5,387 nt of DNA from CAZAQS01 sp964486825 (GTDB taxonomy: Bacteria > Chloroflexota > Anaerolineae > Anaerolineales > UBA4823): NCBI GenBank assembly GCA_964486825.1, contig CAZAQS010000316.1, positions 1 through 5,387 of the forward strand, read 5' to 3'. Position numbers and translations under genes: made by a program. The notes beneath the pieces are model-generated. The model had not been told where the DNA came from and searched no databases. It was given only the letters and a program-made list of their open reading frames with translations. Numbering within the stretch: the stretch's first letter is position 1; each line of letters opens with the position of its first letter. Positions 5,182-5,387 of the stretch are shown piece after piece.

Positions 5182-5387
5182 ATGGAGGCGAGCATATCCG
5201 AACGGTTAATCCGATCAAGGGCAGGCCTGCTGCAAGACCTGCCGGGGTTACGCCGGGGAGGTGAGGCGGCCGAGGGCGGCTGCGGGGTGCTGGGTTTTGC
5301 AGCCAATATCCCCATCACAGGGCAACACGTCCTGGCTGCTTCGCGCCAGATGCACAACCGGGGCAACGGCAAAGGCGGTGGCATCGC
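5182..5387 (+). CDS. Class II glutamine amidotransferase, N-terminal fragment (cut by window end)
   Basis: Sixty-eight complete codons are present before the window ends. After a 33-residue leader, the sequence GGCGVLGFAANIPITG (32-47) gives the nucleophilic Cys34 of class II (Ntn) amidotransferases. RQMHNRGNGKGGG (55-67) matches the following conserved HRG-type glycine-rich segment. The enzyme would hydrolyse glutamine and pass ammonia to a synthase subunit, most plausibly the FMN protein encoded at 578-3061. The ATG is the only likely start: AAAGGAG (5168-5174) lies 7 nt upstream and an in-frame TAG lies at 5164-5166. Because the cysteine of this family normally becomes the mature N-terminus, the leader is probably removed, as the GltB propeptide is. 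Whether a GXGXG domain is fused downstream cannot be seen. Family assignment is good despite the short fragment. Confidence 0.8.
   Translation, partial: MEASISERLIRSRAGLLQDLPGLRRGGEAAEGGCGVLGFAANIPITGQHVLAASRQMHNRGNGKGGGI

Noticed and set aside
1..5387. CRISPR array, insertion sequence or defence system
   Set aside because: No regularly spaced repeats, terminal inverted repeats, transposase, nuclease or toxin-antitoxin motifs were seen on either strand.

Overview
The window is a GC-rich bacterial fragment (by eye roughly 60% GC) with every convincing gene on the + strand. The protein styles suggest Chloroflexota, perhaps Anaerolineae-like. These are a stand-alone FMN glutamate-synthase subunit with a separately encoded class II amidotransferase, a helix-turn-helix/alkyltransferase fusion without the zinc sensor domain, and a YedA-like exporter. 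The taxonomic guess comes from recalled family resemblance and is tentative.

Layout. Positions 1-119 are an open frame that may be the last codons of a gene entering from the left (weak support). Positions 120-577 hold no convincing protein gene. They do hold a good sigma70-type promoter (TTGACG, 17 bp, TAAAAT at 202-230), about 300 nt rich in perfect hairpins (three with GNRA loops), and an intrinsic-terminator-like hairpin at 506-536. This reads as a structured non-coding RNA, or as a long attenuated leader for the next gene. I could not place it in a known RNA family; a partial likeness to the M-box is discussed as a finding. Positions 578-3061 encode an 827-residue glutamate-synthase protein made of two related modules: a degenerate N-terminal one and an intact FMN/[3Fe-4S] one. 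A promoter and a 9-bp inverted repeat then precede an Ada-like HTH/O6-alkylguanine-DNA alkyltransferase (3152-4018). Next come a ten-helix DMT/EamA exporter (4090-5124, GTG start) and the first 68 codons of a class II glutamine amidotransferase (5182 to the window end).

How they work together. In glutamate synthase a class II amidotransferase releases ammonia from glutamine, and an FMN/iron-sulphur synthase condenses it with 2-oxoglutarate. Here those two parts are separate genes about 2.1 kb apart, with a DNA-repair gene and an exporter between them. The repair gene has its own apparent promoter, so the cluster is probably not one simple operon. The GXGXG beta-helix part and the NAD(P)H/ferredoxin partner expected for this enzyme are not in the window; the former may lie downstream of the cut-off amidotransferase.

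Most notable are the structured RNA in front of the synthase gene, the duplicated synthase module with its catalytic motifs erased, the amidotransferase whose catalytic cysteine sits behind a 33-residue leader, and the inverted repeat overlapping the start region of the alkyltransferase gene.
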